Assembly (NCBI GenBank): GCA_030537895.1
Contig: JAUNVA010000005.1
Span: 86,781 to 150,780 of the forward strand
Direction: 5' to 3'
From: Bowdeniella nasicola
Lineage (GTDB): Bacteria; Actinomycetota; Actinomycetes; Actinomycetales; Actinomycetaceae
DNA: 64,000 nucleotides
Below, piece by piece: positions 17,848 through 27,121 of this stretch. A program made the position numbers and the translations under genes. How positions within the stretch are numbered: position 1 is the first letter of the stretch; every line of letters begins with the position of its first letter. The notes beneath the pieces are model-generated. The model made no database searches, was not told the origin of the DNA, and was given only the letters and a program-made list of their open reading frames with translations.

Positions 17848-20453
17848 ACGACGTCCTGCGCGCCCAGCTGCGATCCAAACCCGGACGGATGCTCGCGACG
17901 GCAATCGCCGTCGTCGTCGCCGTGGCATTCGTCGTCGTCACGCTCTCCCTCGGCAGTGCGTTGACGGCGACACTGAAGTCGGCCTTCGCTGAGGTCTTCA
18001 AAAATGCCGACCTGCAAGTCACCTGTTCTGAGGAATCTGTGGATCATGCCGACCGTTCGGTCTCCGAGGACCCGGGGGAGGAGGATACGCCCTGCGACCA
18101 CGTGCTCGCGAACATCCGGGCTCTCGATGATGTCGCCCACGCTGCCCCGCTCGTGATGGGAAGCGTCCATCTGCAATCGGAGGACGCCCAAACGGGGCTC
18201 CAGACCTTCGACGCCATCGATCCCGAACTCACCTGGCAAGAGCTCACCGAGGGGCGCTGGCCAGAGGCAGACAACGAGATCGCACTCGACGTGAACTCCG
18301 CGGAGCTGCTCGGAGTGGGACTTTCTGACCAGGTACAGGCCCGCCTTTTCGGGCTGTCGGAAGCGGGCGAGAAGGTCACCATTGTCGGCCTGTATGACGC
18401 CGGTGATTTTGCTTTGCCGACCGCCGTCACACCGCCGGGAGCGCAAGACTGGAAGATGCTCGCCGGCACCCAGCAAATGCAGATCCTCGTGCGCAGCGAC
18501 ACGGTGAGCCCGGCTGAGCTCAAGAACACGATGCTCGATCCTGCGATCACGCAGCACATTGGCGGCGACGTCACGCTGACCCCCCTCACGGTCAGTGAAG
18601 CTGTTGACGAGACCATTGAGCAGTTCGGTGGCGACACCGGAATCCTTACGGCAGCAGCGACGGTCTTCTCTCTTATCGCCGTCGTCGTGGCGGGGATCGT
18701 CATCACCCTCACCTTCCAGGTGCTCGTCATTCAGCGCACCCGCGAACTCGCACTCCTGCGCTGTATCGGCGCCTCGATTCGGCAGATTCGCCGTCTCGTG
18801 ATCGTCGAAGCGCTCATCGTCGGCATGATATCCTCGCTCATCGGGGCCCTCCTCGGTGGCGCCACTGTGCGTTACGCCTTCCCGCTTCTTTCCCTGAAGC
18901 CCGAGTGGTCCACGGCATTCACGCCGATGATTGCCGCCTTCTTTGTCGGCGTGATCCTCACGGTGATCTGCGCGATCTCGCCGTCTCGCCGCGCAACGCG
19001 CGTGCCACCGCTGGCGGCTCTGCGCCCCGTCGACCTGGCGAGTGCCCGTTCTCAGCGCGGGATTATCCGTGCGGTGATCGGACTGCTCATCGCTGGCGCC
19101 GGTGGCGCGATGCTCGGCATCGGCCTCTCCGATGGTCGGCTCACTATCGCGATGCCCGGCGGGATCATCCTGTTCGTGGGAGCCGTAATCCTCATGACGT
19201 TCATCGTGCCGCCCCTTGTGCGGCTCTTCACCGCGGCGTGGACGCGTGTCAGTGCGCCGAGCGAACTCGCCGCTGCGAACGTGCTGCGTAATCCCGGCAG
19301 GACGGCTGCGACCGCCGTCGCACTCGTCGTCGGGATCGGGCTCGTGACGACCGTCGTCGTCGGAAAGGAGTCCGTTGAGAAGGGGTTAATCGGCGAGCTC
19401 GACGAGCGCCGCCCGGTGGACGTCGTCGTGACGGCTCCCGCCTTCACCGATGACGAAATCGAGGAGATTCGCACGATGCCCGGCGTGTCCGAGGCGCGGG
19501 CGGTCTCGTCGACGGAGTACGTGATCGGCGCGAGTGCCGACGAATTGAACGCGATGCGCGCCTCCGAGGGGATGCGTGAACTCGACGGCGCTGAGCAACC
19601 GGGTGGTGCGCACCAGGGTGACGGCGCGGCGGAGGATATCGCTCTGTCGGGAGGCCGCCTCATCGCGATCACGCCCGACGCGGCGGCCCTTGCTCGAATC
19701 GAGCTCGATGTGCCCGAGCCGGGGACACTATTCGTGAGCGACCCCGGGGTCATAGGTGTGAAGGACGGCGAGCCCGTCGACCTCGCCGTGCGCACCGAGG
19801 ATGGCAGCTACGTGGACCACACCTTCACGGTGCGCACCCAGCGTGGCGCGGACGACCTCGATGCCTGGGTTAATCCGGTGGATCTCGACGGGACAGGCGC
19901 GCAGCTCGACACGATTTATGTGCGTCTCTCGGACAGCGTCGATTCTCAGGGTCTGAACCGCCTCGGGGTCAAGATTGAGGGGATCGCAGACGGCGCCCAG
20001 GTCAGTGGGGGTGCGGTAGAGCGCCTTACCTTCATGGAGATCCTCGACGTCATGATGTACGTCATTCTCGGCCTACTCGGCGCGGCCATCGTGATCTCCG
20101 TGATTGGCGTTTCGAATACGCTTGCACTTTCGGTTGCCGAACGTACCCAGGAGTCGGGACTGCTGCGTGCCCTCGGGCTGCGGCGGGGCCAGATGCGTCT
20201 CATGCTCGCCTTCGAGGCACTCTTTATCGCGGTGGCCGCGGTGATCCTCGGGCTTGCGTTGGGGATCTTCGAAGCGTGGGCCGGAGTCCGCGCCCTCGCG
20301 AACGACCTCGAGTTGGACCTGCATCTGACGATTCCTGTGGGCTGGCTCGTGACGATCGTGGCGGTCGCCTTCGGTGCGGCGCTGCTCGCCTCGCTGTTGC
20401 CTGCCCGCGCGGCGGCACGCACCTCCCCGATGGAGGCGATGACCGCCGAATAG
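17844..20453 (+). CDS. FtsX/MacB-family ABC transporter permease
   Basis: 869-residue permease with the duplicated FtsX layout: a first membrane helix at about 13-40, a large extracytoplasmic domain, three helices at about 270-375 (core VLVIQRTRELALLRCIGASIRQIRR), further helices at about 405-465, a second extracytoplasmic domain, and three C-terminal helices (core TLALSVAERTQESGLLRALGLRRGQMR). The conserved C-terminal text ARAAARTSPMEAM is present. It works with the ATPase encoded immediately upstream. No dedicated periplasmic adaptor or sensor kinase is adjacent. Confidence 0.9.
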   Translation: MNDVLRAQLRSKPGRMLATAIAVVVAVAFVVVTLSLGSALTATLKSAFAEVFKNADLQVTCSEESVDHADRSVSEDPGEEDTPCDHVLANIRALDDVAHAAPLVMGSVHLQSEDAQTGLQTFDAIDPELTWQELTEGRWPEADNEIALDVNSAELLGVGLSDQVQARLFGLSEAGEKVTIVGLYDAGDFALPTAVTPPGAQDWKMLAGTQQMQILVRSDTVSPAELKNTMLDPAITQHIGGDVTLTPLTVSEAVDETIEQFGGDTGILTAAATVFSLIAVVVAGIVITLTFQVLVIQRTRELALLRCIGASIRQIRRLVIVEALIVGMISSLIGALLGGATVRYAFPLLSLKPEWSTAFTPMIAAFFVGVILTVICAISPSRRATRVPPLAALRPVDLASARSQRGIIRAVIGLLIAGAGGAMLGIGLSDGRLTIAMPGGIILFVGAVILMTFIVPPLVRLFTAAWTRVSAPSELAAANVLRNPGRTAATAVALVVGIGLVTTVVVGKESVEKGLIGELDERRPVDVVVTAPAFTDDEIEEIRTMPGVSEARAVSSTEYVIGASADELNAMRASEGMRELDGAEQPGGAHQGDGAAEDIALSGGRLIAITPDAAALARIELDVPEPGTLFVSDPGVIGVKDGEPVDLAVRTEDGSYVDHTFTVRTQRGADDLDAWVNPVDLDGTGAQLDTIYVRLSDSVDSQGLNRLGVKIEGIADGAQVSGGAVERLTFMEILDVMMYVILGLLGAAIVISVIGVSNTLALSVAERTQESGLLRALGLRRGQMRLMLAFEALFIAVAAVILGLALGIFEAWAGVRALANDLELDLHLTIPVGWLVTIVAVAFGAALLASLLPARAAARTSPMEAMTAE

Positions 20454-20511
20454 CACGGAGTCGCGCGGGTCCGCCCATCAGAGTGCGGGCCCGAGCGAGG
20501 GAGGTGGTCGG

Positions 20512-21219
20512 CTAGTTCATGGCCGCGAGCAGGTGGGTGATAACCGCGCGGGAACGGTCCGCTACCTGCTCGACCGCCATGTGGAAGGAGTCGGCGGCTG
20601 AGGCGTCGCACAGATCCGAGATGCCACGCACTGAGAGGAACGGGACGCCGGCGAGGTGACAGGCCTGCGCGATCGGCGCCGACTCCATATCGGTGGCCAG
20701 CGCCTCGGGGAACGCCGCACGTACCTCGGCCACGAGGTGAGCGGCAATAAAGGAATCCCCGGAGAGGATCTCGCCCACGCGCACGGTGCCGGGCGCGCCC
20801 TCGACCTCGGCGAGCGGGGACGCCGCGGCCTCGTAGCGTTCCGGCATCCCGGGGATCTGCCCGAGCGCGTAGCCGAAGGCGGTGGCGTCCGCACTGTGGT
20901 AGCGGTAGTGGGAGCCGACGACGACGTCGCCTACGGCCACCTCGGCGCCCAGCCCCCCGGCGCTGCCCGCCGATATCACGAGGTCGGGGGAGTACTCCCC
21001 GATGAGGCGGGTCGTGCAGGCGGCGGCGTTCACGCTTCCGATTCCGCACACGGCGAGGCGCGCAGTGTGGCCCGCAAGGGACACGTCCGCGGTCTCGACC
21101 TGTCGCCAGGAGCCGAGGGGGAAGGCGGCGGGGCCGGCGGTGCCCTCGGGGAGGAAGGCACGTGCCTCCTCCACCATGGCCGTGATGATGAGAACGCGGG
21201 GATAAGCGCAGGGAGTCAT
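20512..21219 (-). CDS. mtnN: 5'-methylthioadenosine/S-adenosylhomocysteine nucleosidase
   Basis: Hydrolyses MTA or SAH to adenine and the thioribose, recycling S-adenosylmethionine by-products. Seen in the sequence: VLIITAMVEEARAFLP at the N-terminus (Glu is the catalytic acid region), ISAGSAGGLGAEVAVGDVVVG (phosphorylase/nucleosidase signature), ATDMESAPIAQACHLAGVPFLSVRGISD (MES sugar-binding and Asp catalytic region). About 235 aa. The ATG at 21219 has TACAGT 6 nt upstream, a leaderless geometry. The gene converges on the permease and diverges from sdaA. Confidence 0.85.
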   Translation of the reverse strand: MTPCAYPRVLIITAMVEEARAFLPEGTAGPAAFPLGSWRQVETADVSLAGHTARLAVCGIGSVNAAACTTRLIGEYSPDLVISAGSAGGLGAEVAVGDVVVGSHYRYHSADATAFGYALGQIPGMPERYEAAASPLAEVEGAPGTVRVGEILSGDSFIAAHLVAEVRAAFPEALATDMESAPIAQACHLAGVPFLSVRGISDLCDASAADSFHMAVEQVADRSRAVITHLLAAMN

Positions 21220-21225
21220 GCCTCT

Positions 21226-21231
21226 ACTGTA
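21226..21231 (-). promoter_or_regulatory. Leaderless-type -10 element of mtnN
   Basis: Minus-strand TACAGT lies 6 nt before the ATG at 21219; the intervening AGAGGC could alternatively serve as a weak ribosome site. Confidence 0.4.
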
Positions 21232-21358
21232 GGGACTGTAGGGCGGCGTGCAGCTAGCGGGCACGGTCCATTCGTGGCACCATACGTGAGGCGCCGGTCA
21301 CGTTCGGCGTTGCCACCCGTCGTCATCCGCGGTGGCCCAATCCACCGAAGGGGATGTG

Positions 21359-23014
21359 ATGTCCGGGAGTAATCGGCAGATATCCGACCCGGTGAGCGCC
21401 GAAGTGGAGCGCCATCTCATAAGCCGCGGGGAGCGCACCGACCGCGTGGGCCTTGGCCGGGACTTTTCCGTGATGCCGGGGCCCGCCGAGGTGAGTGAGC
21501 GCCCGGGTCCGGACACCCTCTACGCGGGCGCCACTCCCGCAGACGACGCGCCCCGCCCCCTCTCGGTCACGGATCTGTTCTCCATCGGGGTGGGCCCCTC
21601 CTCCTCACACACAGTCGGTCCCATGAAGGCCGGTCGCGCCTTCGCCCGCACCTGCGTGGACTCCGGCCTTCTCCCTCGCGCCTCGGGTCTGCACGTCGAC
21701 CTGTTCGGTTCCCTCGGCGCGACCGGACGCGGGCACGGCACCGACCGCGCCGTCGTGTGGGGCCTTGGGGGGTTCACTCCCGAGGACGTCCCCATGGATG
21801 TCGTCCGCCACCTCGTGGACCGGGTGCGCGAGGCCGGAACCCTGGCGCTCGGCGGTGAAGTAGAGGTGCCGTTTGATCCCGACACCGACGTGCGGCTGCG
21901 GCCCGACGTCGTGCGCGACTATCACGTGAATGCCGTGACGTTCACCCTGCTGGGCGCAGCCGATACGGGGAGCGACGTCCTGGTGGAGCGCACCTACTAC
22001 TCGGTGGGCGGAGGCTTCGTCGTCGAAGAGATCCCCACCGAGGAGCAGAGCGCTGACCAGCGGGCCGACCACCTCACACATGTGCGCTCACTGCCACCAG
22101 AAGGCGATCATGACGACGTCGCCACCACGCCCGCGCCCTACCCGTTCTCGAGTGCCGCCAGCCTGCTCGAGATCACGGAGCGCACCGGTCTGCGGATCTC
22201 TGAGGTGGTGCGCGCAAACGAGGAATCTGCTCGCCCGCGAGTCGAGGTCGACAAACACCTGGACGCGATCTGGGACGCGATGAACGAGTGCATTCACGCC
22301 GGGTGCACGACCGACGGCGTCCTCCCCGGCGGGTTGGGCGTGCCGCGCCGGGCCGCCCCCCTCTACCGGGAGCTGCGCGCCGGCACGACTCCGGGGCCGT
22401 TCGCCTATCAGGGGGACCCGCTCGGCGCCGTCGACTGGGTGAACCTGTACGCGCTCGCCGTAAACGAGGAGAATGCGGCGGGGCACCGTGTGGTCACGGC
22501 CCCGACAAACGGGGCCGCAGGCATCGTGCCCGCCGTCATCAAGTATTACGTCACGTTCGTGCCGGAAGCCGACGAGGCGGGCGTCCGCCGCTTTCTGCTG
22601 GCCGCGACGGCGATCGGTTCGCTCATCAAGACGAACGCGTCGATTGCCGGCGCGGAGGTCGGTTGCCAGGGCGAGGTCGGCTCCGCGTCCGCCATGGCCG
22701 CTGGTGGGCTCGCTGAAGCGATGGGCGGAAGTGCCCTGCAGGTAGAAAACGCCGCCGAGATTGCGATGGAACATAACCTCGGGCTCACGTGCGACCCGGT
22801 TGGCGGCCTGGTGCAGATTCCGTGCATCGAACGCAACGCGATCGGCGCCATGAAGGCCATCAATGCGGCGCGTATGGCGCTGTGGGGCGATGGGCGCCAC
22901 ACCGTCAGCCTCGATACGGTGATTCTCACGATGAAGCAGACCGGGGAGGACATGCTCAGCAAGTACAAGGAGACCTCCCGTGGCGGTCTCGCCGTGAACG
23001 TCGTCGAATGTTAG
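21359..23014 (+). CDS. sdaA: Iron-sulfur L-serine ammonia-lyase (single chain)
   Basis: Converts L-serine to pyruvate and ammonia with a [4Fe-4S] cluster. The beta-type domain begins at about residue 70 ([28 protein letters not shown]) and the alpha domain follows. Cys436, Cys478 and Cys489 have the 42- and 11-residue spacing of the cluster ligands in characterised bacterial enzymes ([21 protein letters not shown]). [13 protein letters not shown] is also typical. The protein is 551 aa because of an unusual polar N-terminal extension of about 65 residues. The ATG at 21359 follows GAAGGGG. Confidence 0.92.
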   Translation: MSGSNRQISDPVSAEVERHLISRGERTDRVGLGRDFSVMPGPAEVSERPGPDTLYAGATPADDAPRPLSVTDLFSIGVGPSSSHTVGPMKAGRAFARTCVDSGLLPRASGLHVDLFGSLGATGRGHGTDRAVVWGLGGFTPEDVPMDVVRHLVDRVREAGTLALGGEVEVPFDPDTDVRLRPDVVRDYHVNAVTFTLLGAADTGSDVLVERTYYSVGGGFVVEEIPTEEQSADQRADHLTHVRSLPPEGDHDDVATTPAPYPFSSAASLLEITERTGLRISEVVRANEESARPRVEVDKHLDAIWDAMNECIHAGCTTDGVLPGGLGVPRRAAPLYRELRAGTTPGPFAYQGDPLGAVDWVNLYALAVNEENAAGHRVVTAPTNGAAGIVPAVIKYYVTFVPEADEAGVRRFLLAATAIGSLIKTNASIAGAEVGCQGEVGSASAMAAGGLAEAMGGSALQVENAAEIAMEHNLGLTCDPVGGLVQIPCIERNAIGAMKAINAARMALWGDGRHTVSLDTVILTMKQTGEDMLSKYKETSRGGLAVNVVEC

Positions 23015-23051
23015 CCGCGCGTGCCGGGGTGGCGTTTGGGAAGATCGGGCT

Positions 23052-23807
23052 ATGAAGACGACCCGCCACCCGTGGAGCCCTCGCCGCTGGGCCGCCGCCC
23101 CCGCACTCGCCCTCAGCCTCATTCTGTCCAGCTGTACCGGGGGATCCACCCCGGAGCAGGCGCCGGAGCAGACGCCGACATCGAATGTCCCCGCGCCCGA
23201 GGGGAGCACGCCTGACGGCGATGGCGACGGTGAGCCCGCCCCGATCCAGACCGGCGGGGACGCACCACTCGATCACTACCTGGAGGGCCTCACCTTCCGC
23301 GGAGAGGAGCTCGTGATCTTGCCGGCAAGCGATATCGCGGCCAATGCGGAGCGTGGCCTCGCCGAACTGCGGGAGGCCTCCCGCATCGAGCCGGAGATCT
23401 GCCGCACGTTGCTCCTCGAGGGAATGGAGCGCCGGGACTACGCGACGGCCCAGGTCTCCACGGCTGGCGTTCCGACACAGGGAGTGTTCGTCACGCTCGC
23501 CGATGACGGGGTCAGCGCATGGGACCGCGACGCCTTCACCCAGATGCGCGAGCAGTGCGAAACATTCACCATCACTGCCGATGGGGTGAGCGCGACGCGC
23601 ACGGCCGAGGATCTTCAGGTGAGTCTCGATGCCGATGACGTGATCGCTCAGCGGATTGTCACCGTGGTGGACGGCCAGGAGGTCGCCACGATCCAGGTCG
23701 AGGCGCTGCGGGGCGGCTTCGTCGTCTCCGCGATGCTGGCTGACGGCGCGGGCGAGGCGCAAGAGCTCGCCGATCTTCTCGCCGACCTCGTGGACCGGCT
23801 GCCCTAA
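23052..23807 (+). CDS. Putative lipoprotein of unknown function
   Basis: 251 residues. A basic N-terminus, hydrophobic core and lipobox LILSSC (Cys about 28) mark it as a lipoprotein; residues about 29-65 form a Pro/Glu/Gly/Asp-rich linker. The folded part (about 70-250) has two Cys (in PEICRTLL and REQCETF) that could form a disulfide, reminiscent of actinobacterial sensor-like lipoprotein domains. No enzyme motif is seen. It starts 37 bp after sdaA and precedes the nrd control region. Confidence 0.7.
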   Translation: MKTTRHPWSPRRWAAAPALALSLILSSCTGGSTPEQAPEQTPTSNVPAPEGSTPDGDGDGEPAPIQTGGDAPLDHYLEGLTFRGEELVILPASDIAANAERGLAELREASRIEPEICRTLLLEGMERRDYATAQVSTAGVPTQGVFVTLADDGVSAWDRDAFTQMREQCETFTITADGVSATRTAEDLQVSLDADDVIAQRIVTVVDGQEVATIQVEALRGGFVVSAMLADGAGEAQELADLLADLVDRLP

Positions 23808-23827
23808 GTCCGGTCGTCGCGCGGTCG

Positions 23828-24045
23828 TTATCCACAGTATCCACAGGTCCGGGTCGGGTCTTTCTCCACATGATCCACAGGGTGCCTCGGGCTCGCACCC
23901 AACCGGAACGTCGATACGGTGCGCGCCGGCAAAGAGCGCGATTGCGGGGTCTCCCACGTTCGTGTCGGGGGTAGGTGAGACATTGGCACCACGCCCGTTG
24001 AACGCGGGGGTGTGGGCGTCCACAGCAGGGGGCGTCTCATCCACA
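23828..24045 (+). repeat. Cluster of six DnaA-box-like 9-mers
   Basis: All six are in one orientation. TTATCCACA at 23828 is the perfect consensus box; GTATCCACA (23837), TTCTCCACA (23862), TGATCCACA (23871) and TCATCCACA (24037) each differ at one base; GCGTCCACA (24016) differs from TTGTCCACA at two. The first four form two head-to-tail pairs with an exact 9-bp pitch. No dnaA, dnaN or other origin gene is nearby, so an origin is unlikely. Confidence 0.6.
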
Positions 24046-24062
24046 GGAAGGAGTGCACAATT

Positions 24063-24078
24063 CTGAATAAATATTCAG
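24063..24078. promoter_or_regulatory. AT-rich palindrome upstream of nrdHIE
   Basis: CTGAATA-AA-TATTCAG is a perfect inverted repeat with 7-nt arms, striking in this GC-rich DNA. It ends 15 bp before the first NrdR-like box. It does not fit the NrdR, LexA or DtxR/IdeR consensus, so it may bind another regulator. Confidence 0.45.
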
Positions 24079-24093
24079 CGATGAATAGTGGGA

Positions 24094-24109
24094 CCACAAG
24101 ATGTAGTGG
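24094..24109. promoter_or_regulatory. NrdR box 1
   Basis: CCACAAGATGTAGTGG, within the 18-bp dyad at 24093-24110, fits the 16-bp NrdR repressor-site pattern known upstream of ribonucleotide reductase genes. Box 2 begins exactly 32 bp (three helical turns) downstream, the usual arrangement for the ATP/dATP-sensing repressor NrdR. Confidence 0.7.
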
Positions 24110-24125
24110 TCGCGCGAAGAGACAA

Positions 24126-24141
24126 ACGCAAGGTATAGTGG
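24126..24141. promoter_or_regulatory. NrdR box 2 overlapping the nrdH -10 element
   Basis: ACGCAAGGTATAGTGG matches box 1 at 12 of 16 positions. It contains TATAGT (24134-24139), a good -10 hexamer, so repressor binding here would block RNA polymerase. Confidence 0.65.
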
Positions 24142-24247
24142 CGCAGGTCAGCCACGGACCCCGGGGTGAATCGAATAACATCGGTGTGAACCCCGCCGCG
24201 ATCCGGCGCCCGATACCACCTCATTCAGTATGAAGGAGCCCGCTCCC

Positions 24248-24496
24248 ATGAGCATCACCGTGTTTAGCAAGCCGAACTGCGTGCAGTGCAACGCCACGTA
24301 CCGCGCGCTGCAGAAGAACGGCTTGGACTACACCGTTGTCGACATCACTGAGGATGCGGAGGCCCTGCAGAACGTGAAGGCGCTTGGCTACGTTCAGGCC
24401 CCGGTTGTCTTCGCCAACGGCGAGCATTGGTCGGGCTTCCGTCCGGATCGCATCAAGGCTCTGGCGGCCCAGGTCGCCGAGAGCGTCACGGCCTAG
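24248..24496 (+). CDS. nrdH: Glutaredoxin-like protein NrdH
   Basis: Electron donor for the class Ib ribonucleotide reductase. The 82-residue thioredoxin-fold protein has the redox motif CVQC (residues about 11-14) after ITVFSKPN, and the NrdH C-terminal signature [10 protein letters not shown]. The ATG at 24248 is used because GAAGGAG precedes it by about 10 nt; an upstream in-frame ATG at 24230 lacks a ribosome site. First gene of nrdH-nrdI-nrdE. Confidence 0.95.
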   Translation: MSITVFSKPNCVQCNATYRALQKNGLDYTVVDITEDAEALQNVKALGYVQAPVVFANGEHWSGFRPDRIKALAAQVAESVTA

Positions 24497-24512
24497 GACC
24501 GTGCCGGTGTAG

Positions 24513-24544
24513 CCGGAGCTGGGGGCACGTTTCCCCCTCTCCGG
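24513..24544 (+). terminator. Hairpin between nrdH and nrdI
   Basis: CCGGAG (24513-24518) and GGGGG (24521-24525) pair with CCCCC (24533-24537) and CTCCGG (24539-24544), with small internal mismatches and a short loop. Lying inside an operon, it is more likely a processing or partial-termination site that sets the NrdH:NrdI/NrdE ratio. Confidence 0.4.
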
Positions 24545-24576
24545 TCACACCAGCGCGGCGACGCCAAGGTGTCATC

Positions 24577-24993
24577 ATGAGTCGCATCGTTTATTTCTCC
24601 TCGGTCTCGGGCTATACGCATCGGTTCGTTGAACGCCTCGGGCTTCCCGCCTCACGCATCCCCCTGCGTGCGAAGGACCCGCACCTGCGCGTTGACGAAG
24701 AATACGTTCTGATTGTTCCCACCTACGGGGGCGGCAACCTCCGCGGCGCCGTCCCGAAGCAAGTCATCCGTTTCCTGAATGACGAGCACAACCGCTCCCT
24801 GATCCGCGGCGTGATCGCCTCGGGCAACACCAACTTCGGCTCCGCCTACGCCATCGCGGGAGACATCATTGCCCGCAAGTGCAAGGTGCCGTTCATGTAC
24901 AAGTACGAGCTCTTGGGCACCGCCGACGACGTCGAGCGGGTCCGCGAAGGATTGGAAGAGTTTTGGCAGAAACGCTCACTGACACCGGCGTAG
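24577..24993 (+). CDS. nrdI: Flavodoxin-like NrdI
   Basis: Flavoprotein that supplies oxidant to assemble the dimanganese-tyrosyl cofactor of NrdF. Family text is clear: [19 protein letters not shown] (FMN phosphate loop), [30 protein letters not shown], and [26 protein letters not shown]. 138 aa, normal length. Its 3' end overlaps the proposed nrdE start by 31 bp, so the two are translationally linked. Confidence 0.95.
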   Translation: MSRIVYFSSVSGYTHRFVERLGLPASRIPLRAKDPHLRVDEEYVLIVPTYGGGNLRGAVPKQVIRFLNDEHNRSLIRGVIASGNTNFGSAYAIAGDIIARKCKVPFMYKYELLGTADDVERVREGLEEFWQKRSLTPA

Positions 24994-27119
24994 AGTCCTA
25001 CGCCAGCGAAGACCTCGACTATCACGCGTTGAATGCGAAGCTGAATCTCTACGACGAGAACGGAAAGATCCAGTTTGACGCAGACCGGCAGGCGGCCCGG
25101 CAGTACTTCTTGCAGCATGTCAACCAGAACACGGTCTTCTTTCACTCGCTAGATGAGAAGCTGGAATACCTCGTGGAGGAGGGCTACTACGAGGGGCACG
25201 TCCTCGAGCAGTACTCCCGTGAGTTCCTGCACCGCGCCTTCGACCACGCCTACGCAAAGAAGTTCCGCTTCCCTACTTTCCTCGGGGCGTTCAAGTACTA
25301 CACTTCCTACACGCTGAAGACCTTCGACGGGAAGCGCTACCTGGAGCGTTTCGAGGACCGTGTCGTGATGGTCGCCCTCACCCTCGCAGCCGGCAATGAG
25401 GACTTCGCGATCGACATCATCGATGAGATCCTCGCCGGCCGCTTCCAGCCCGCAACACCGACGTTCCTGAACTCCGGTAAGGCGCAGCGGGGGGAGGCCG
25501 TCTCCTGCTTCCTGTTGCGTATCGAAGACAACATGGAATCGATCGCCCGCGGCATTAACTCGGCACTGCAGCTGTCCAAGCGAGGCGGCGGCGTCGCTCT
25601 GCTCCTGTCGAATCTGCGTGAACACGGCGCCCCGATCAAGAAGATCGAGAACCAGTCCTCCGGTGTCATCCCCGTGATGAAGCTGCTGGAAGACTCCTTC
25701 TCCTATGCGAATCAGCTCGGTGCCAGGCAGGGAGCCGGTGCGGTCTACCTACACGCGCACCACCCGGACATCATGTCCTTCCTGGACACCAAGCGGGAAA
25801 ACGCGGATGAGAAGATTCGCATCAAGACGCTCTCCCTGGGCGTCGTGATCCCAGACGTCACCTTTGAGCTGGCTCGTAAGAACGAGGACATGTACCTGTT
25901 CTCTCCCTATGACGTCGAGCGGATCTACGGTAAGCCTTTCGCGGATATCAACGTCACCGACGAGTACTACGCGATGGTCGATAACAAGAACATCCGTAAG
26001 AAGAAGATCAACGCCCGTCGGTTCTTCCAAACGATTGCAGAAATCCAGTTTGAGTCCGGCTATCCCTACATCCTCTTTGAGGACACGGTAAACCGATCCA
26101 ACCCCATCAAGGGCAAGGTCGTCATGTCGAACCTGTGCTCGGAGATCCTCCAGGTCTCGGAACCCTCGGAGTACAACGATGACCTCTCCTACTCCCACGT
26201 GGGCAAGGACATCTCCTGCAACCTGGGTTCCCTCAACATCGCGATGGCGATGGATTCGCCCGACTTTGGCAAGACCGTCGGGACGGCGATTCGGGCGCTC
26301 ACGGCGGTCTCTGATCAGACCTCGATCGACTCGGTGCCCTCGATCGTGCGCGGTAATGATGAATCGCACGCGATCGGCCTCGGTCAGATGAACCTGCATG
26401 GCTACCTGGCTCGCGAGCAGATCCACTACGGATCTGAAGAGGGCCTCGACTTCACGAATATGTACTTCTACACGGTCGCCTACTACGCGATCCGTGAGTC
26501 GAACCGGATCGCGATCGAGCGCGGCCAGTCCTTCGCTGGCTTCAAGGATTCCACCTACGCGAGTGGCGAATTCTTCGATAAGTACACCGACCAGGTGTGG
26601 GAGCCGGCGACCGAGCGCGTGCGCGAGCTCTTCGACCAGGCCGACGTCAACCTGCCCACCCAGGAGGATTGGCGCGAGCTGAAGGCCTCCGTCATGGAGC
26701 ACGGGCTGTACAACCAGAACCTGCAGGCCGTCCCGCCGACGGGCTCGATCTCCTACATCAACAACTCGACATCCTCGATCCACCCGATCGTCTCGAAGAT
26801 CGAAATCCGTAAGGAAGGCAAGATCGGTCGCGTCTACTATCCGGCGCCGTTCATGACGAACGACAACCTCGAGTACTACGAGGATGCGTACGATATCGGC
26901 CCGGAAAAGATCATCGATACCTACGCGGCGGCCACGCAGCACGTCGACCAGGGGCTCAGCCTCACGCTGTTCTTCAAGGACACGGTCTCGACGCGTGACC
27001 TGAACCGTGCGCAGATTTACGCCTGGCGCAAGGGCATCAAGACCCTCTACTACATCCGGCTCCGCCAGCAGGCACTGCAGGGTACGGAGATTGAGGGCTG
27101 CGTCTCCTGCATGCTCTAG
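24963..27119 (+). CDS. nrdE: Class Ib ribonucleotide reductase alpha subunit NrdE
   Basis: Catalytic subunit reducing ribonucleoside diphosphates. About 718 residues. Seen: [18 protein letters not shown] (first active-site Cys region), [47 protein letters not shown], the C-terminal redox pair CVSCML, and [18 protein letters not shown]. There is no N-terminal ATP-cone, as expected for class Ib. I choose the TTG at 24963, which gives MAETLTDTG and has GGAAGAG just upstream; there is no ATG near the conserved N-terminus. nrdF is not downstream; it lies 23 kb away at the window start. Confidence 0.93.
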   Translation: MAETLTDTGVESYASEDLDYHALNAKLNLYDENGKIQFDADRQAARQYFLQHVNQNTVFFHSLDEKLEYLVEEGYYEGHVLEQYSREFLHRAFDHAYAKKFRFPTFLGAFKYYTSYTLKTFDGKRYLERFEDRVVMVALTLAAGNEDFAIDIIDEILAGRFQPATPTFLNSGKAQRGEAVSCFLLRIEDNMESIARGINSALQLSKRGGGVALLLSNLREHGAPIKKIENQSSGVIPVMKLLEDSFSYANQLGARQGAGAVYLHAHHPDIMSFLDTKRENADEKIRIKTLSLGVVIPDVTFELARKNEDMYLFSPYDVERIYGKPFADINVTDEYYAMVDNKNIRKKKINARRFFQTIAEIQFESGYPYILFEDTVNRSNPIKGKVVMSNLCSEILQVSEPSEYNDDLSYSHVGKDISCNLGSLNIAMAMDSPDFGKTVGTAIRALTAVSDQTSIDSVPSIVRGNDESHAIGLGQMNLHGYLAREQIHYGSEEGLDFTNMYFYTVAYYAIRESNRIAIERGQSFAGFKDSTYASGEFFDKYTDQVWEPATERVRELFDQADVNLPTQEDWRELKASVMEHGLYNQNLQAVPPTGSISYINNSTSSIHPIVSKIEIRKEGKIGRVYYPAPFMTNDNLEYYEDAYDIGPEKIIDTYAAATQHVDQGLSLTLFFKDTVSTRDLNRAQIYAWRKGIKTLYYIRLRQQALQGTEIEGCVSCML

Positions 27120-27121
27120 TG

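Larger units (their letters stand above)
23808..24247 (+). other. 440-bp intergenic control region upstream of nrdHIE
   Basis: No coding sequence is supported here. In order it contains four DnaA-box-like 9-mers (23828-23879), two more (24016-24045), an AT-rich 16-bp palindrome (24063-24078), two NrdR-like boxes (24094-24109, 24126-24141), a -10-like TATAGT (24134-24139) overlapping the second box, a roughly 100-nt leader, and the nrdH ribosome site GAAGGAG. Parts from 24060 onward are notably AT-richer than the surrounding chromosome. Confidence 0.7.

Noticed and set aside
23828..24045. Chromosomal replication origin
   Set aside because: DnaA-like boxes are present, but there is no dnaA, dnaN, gyrB or rpmH nearby and no AT-rich unwinding element next to the boxes.
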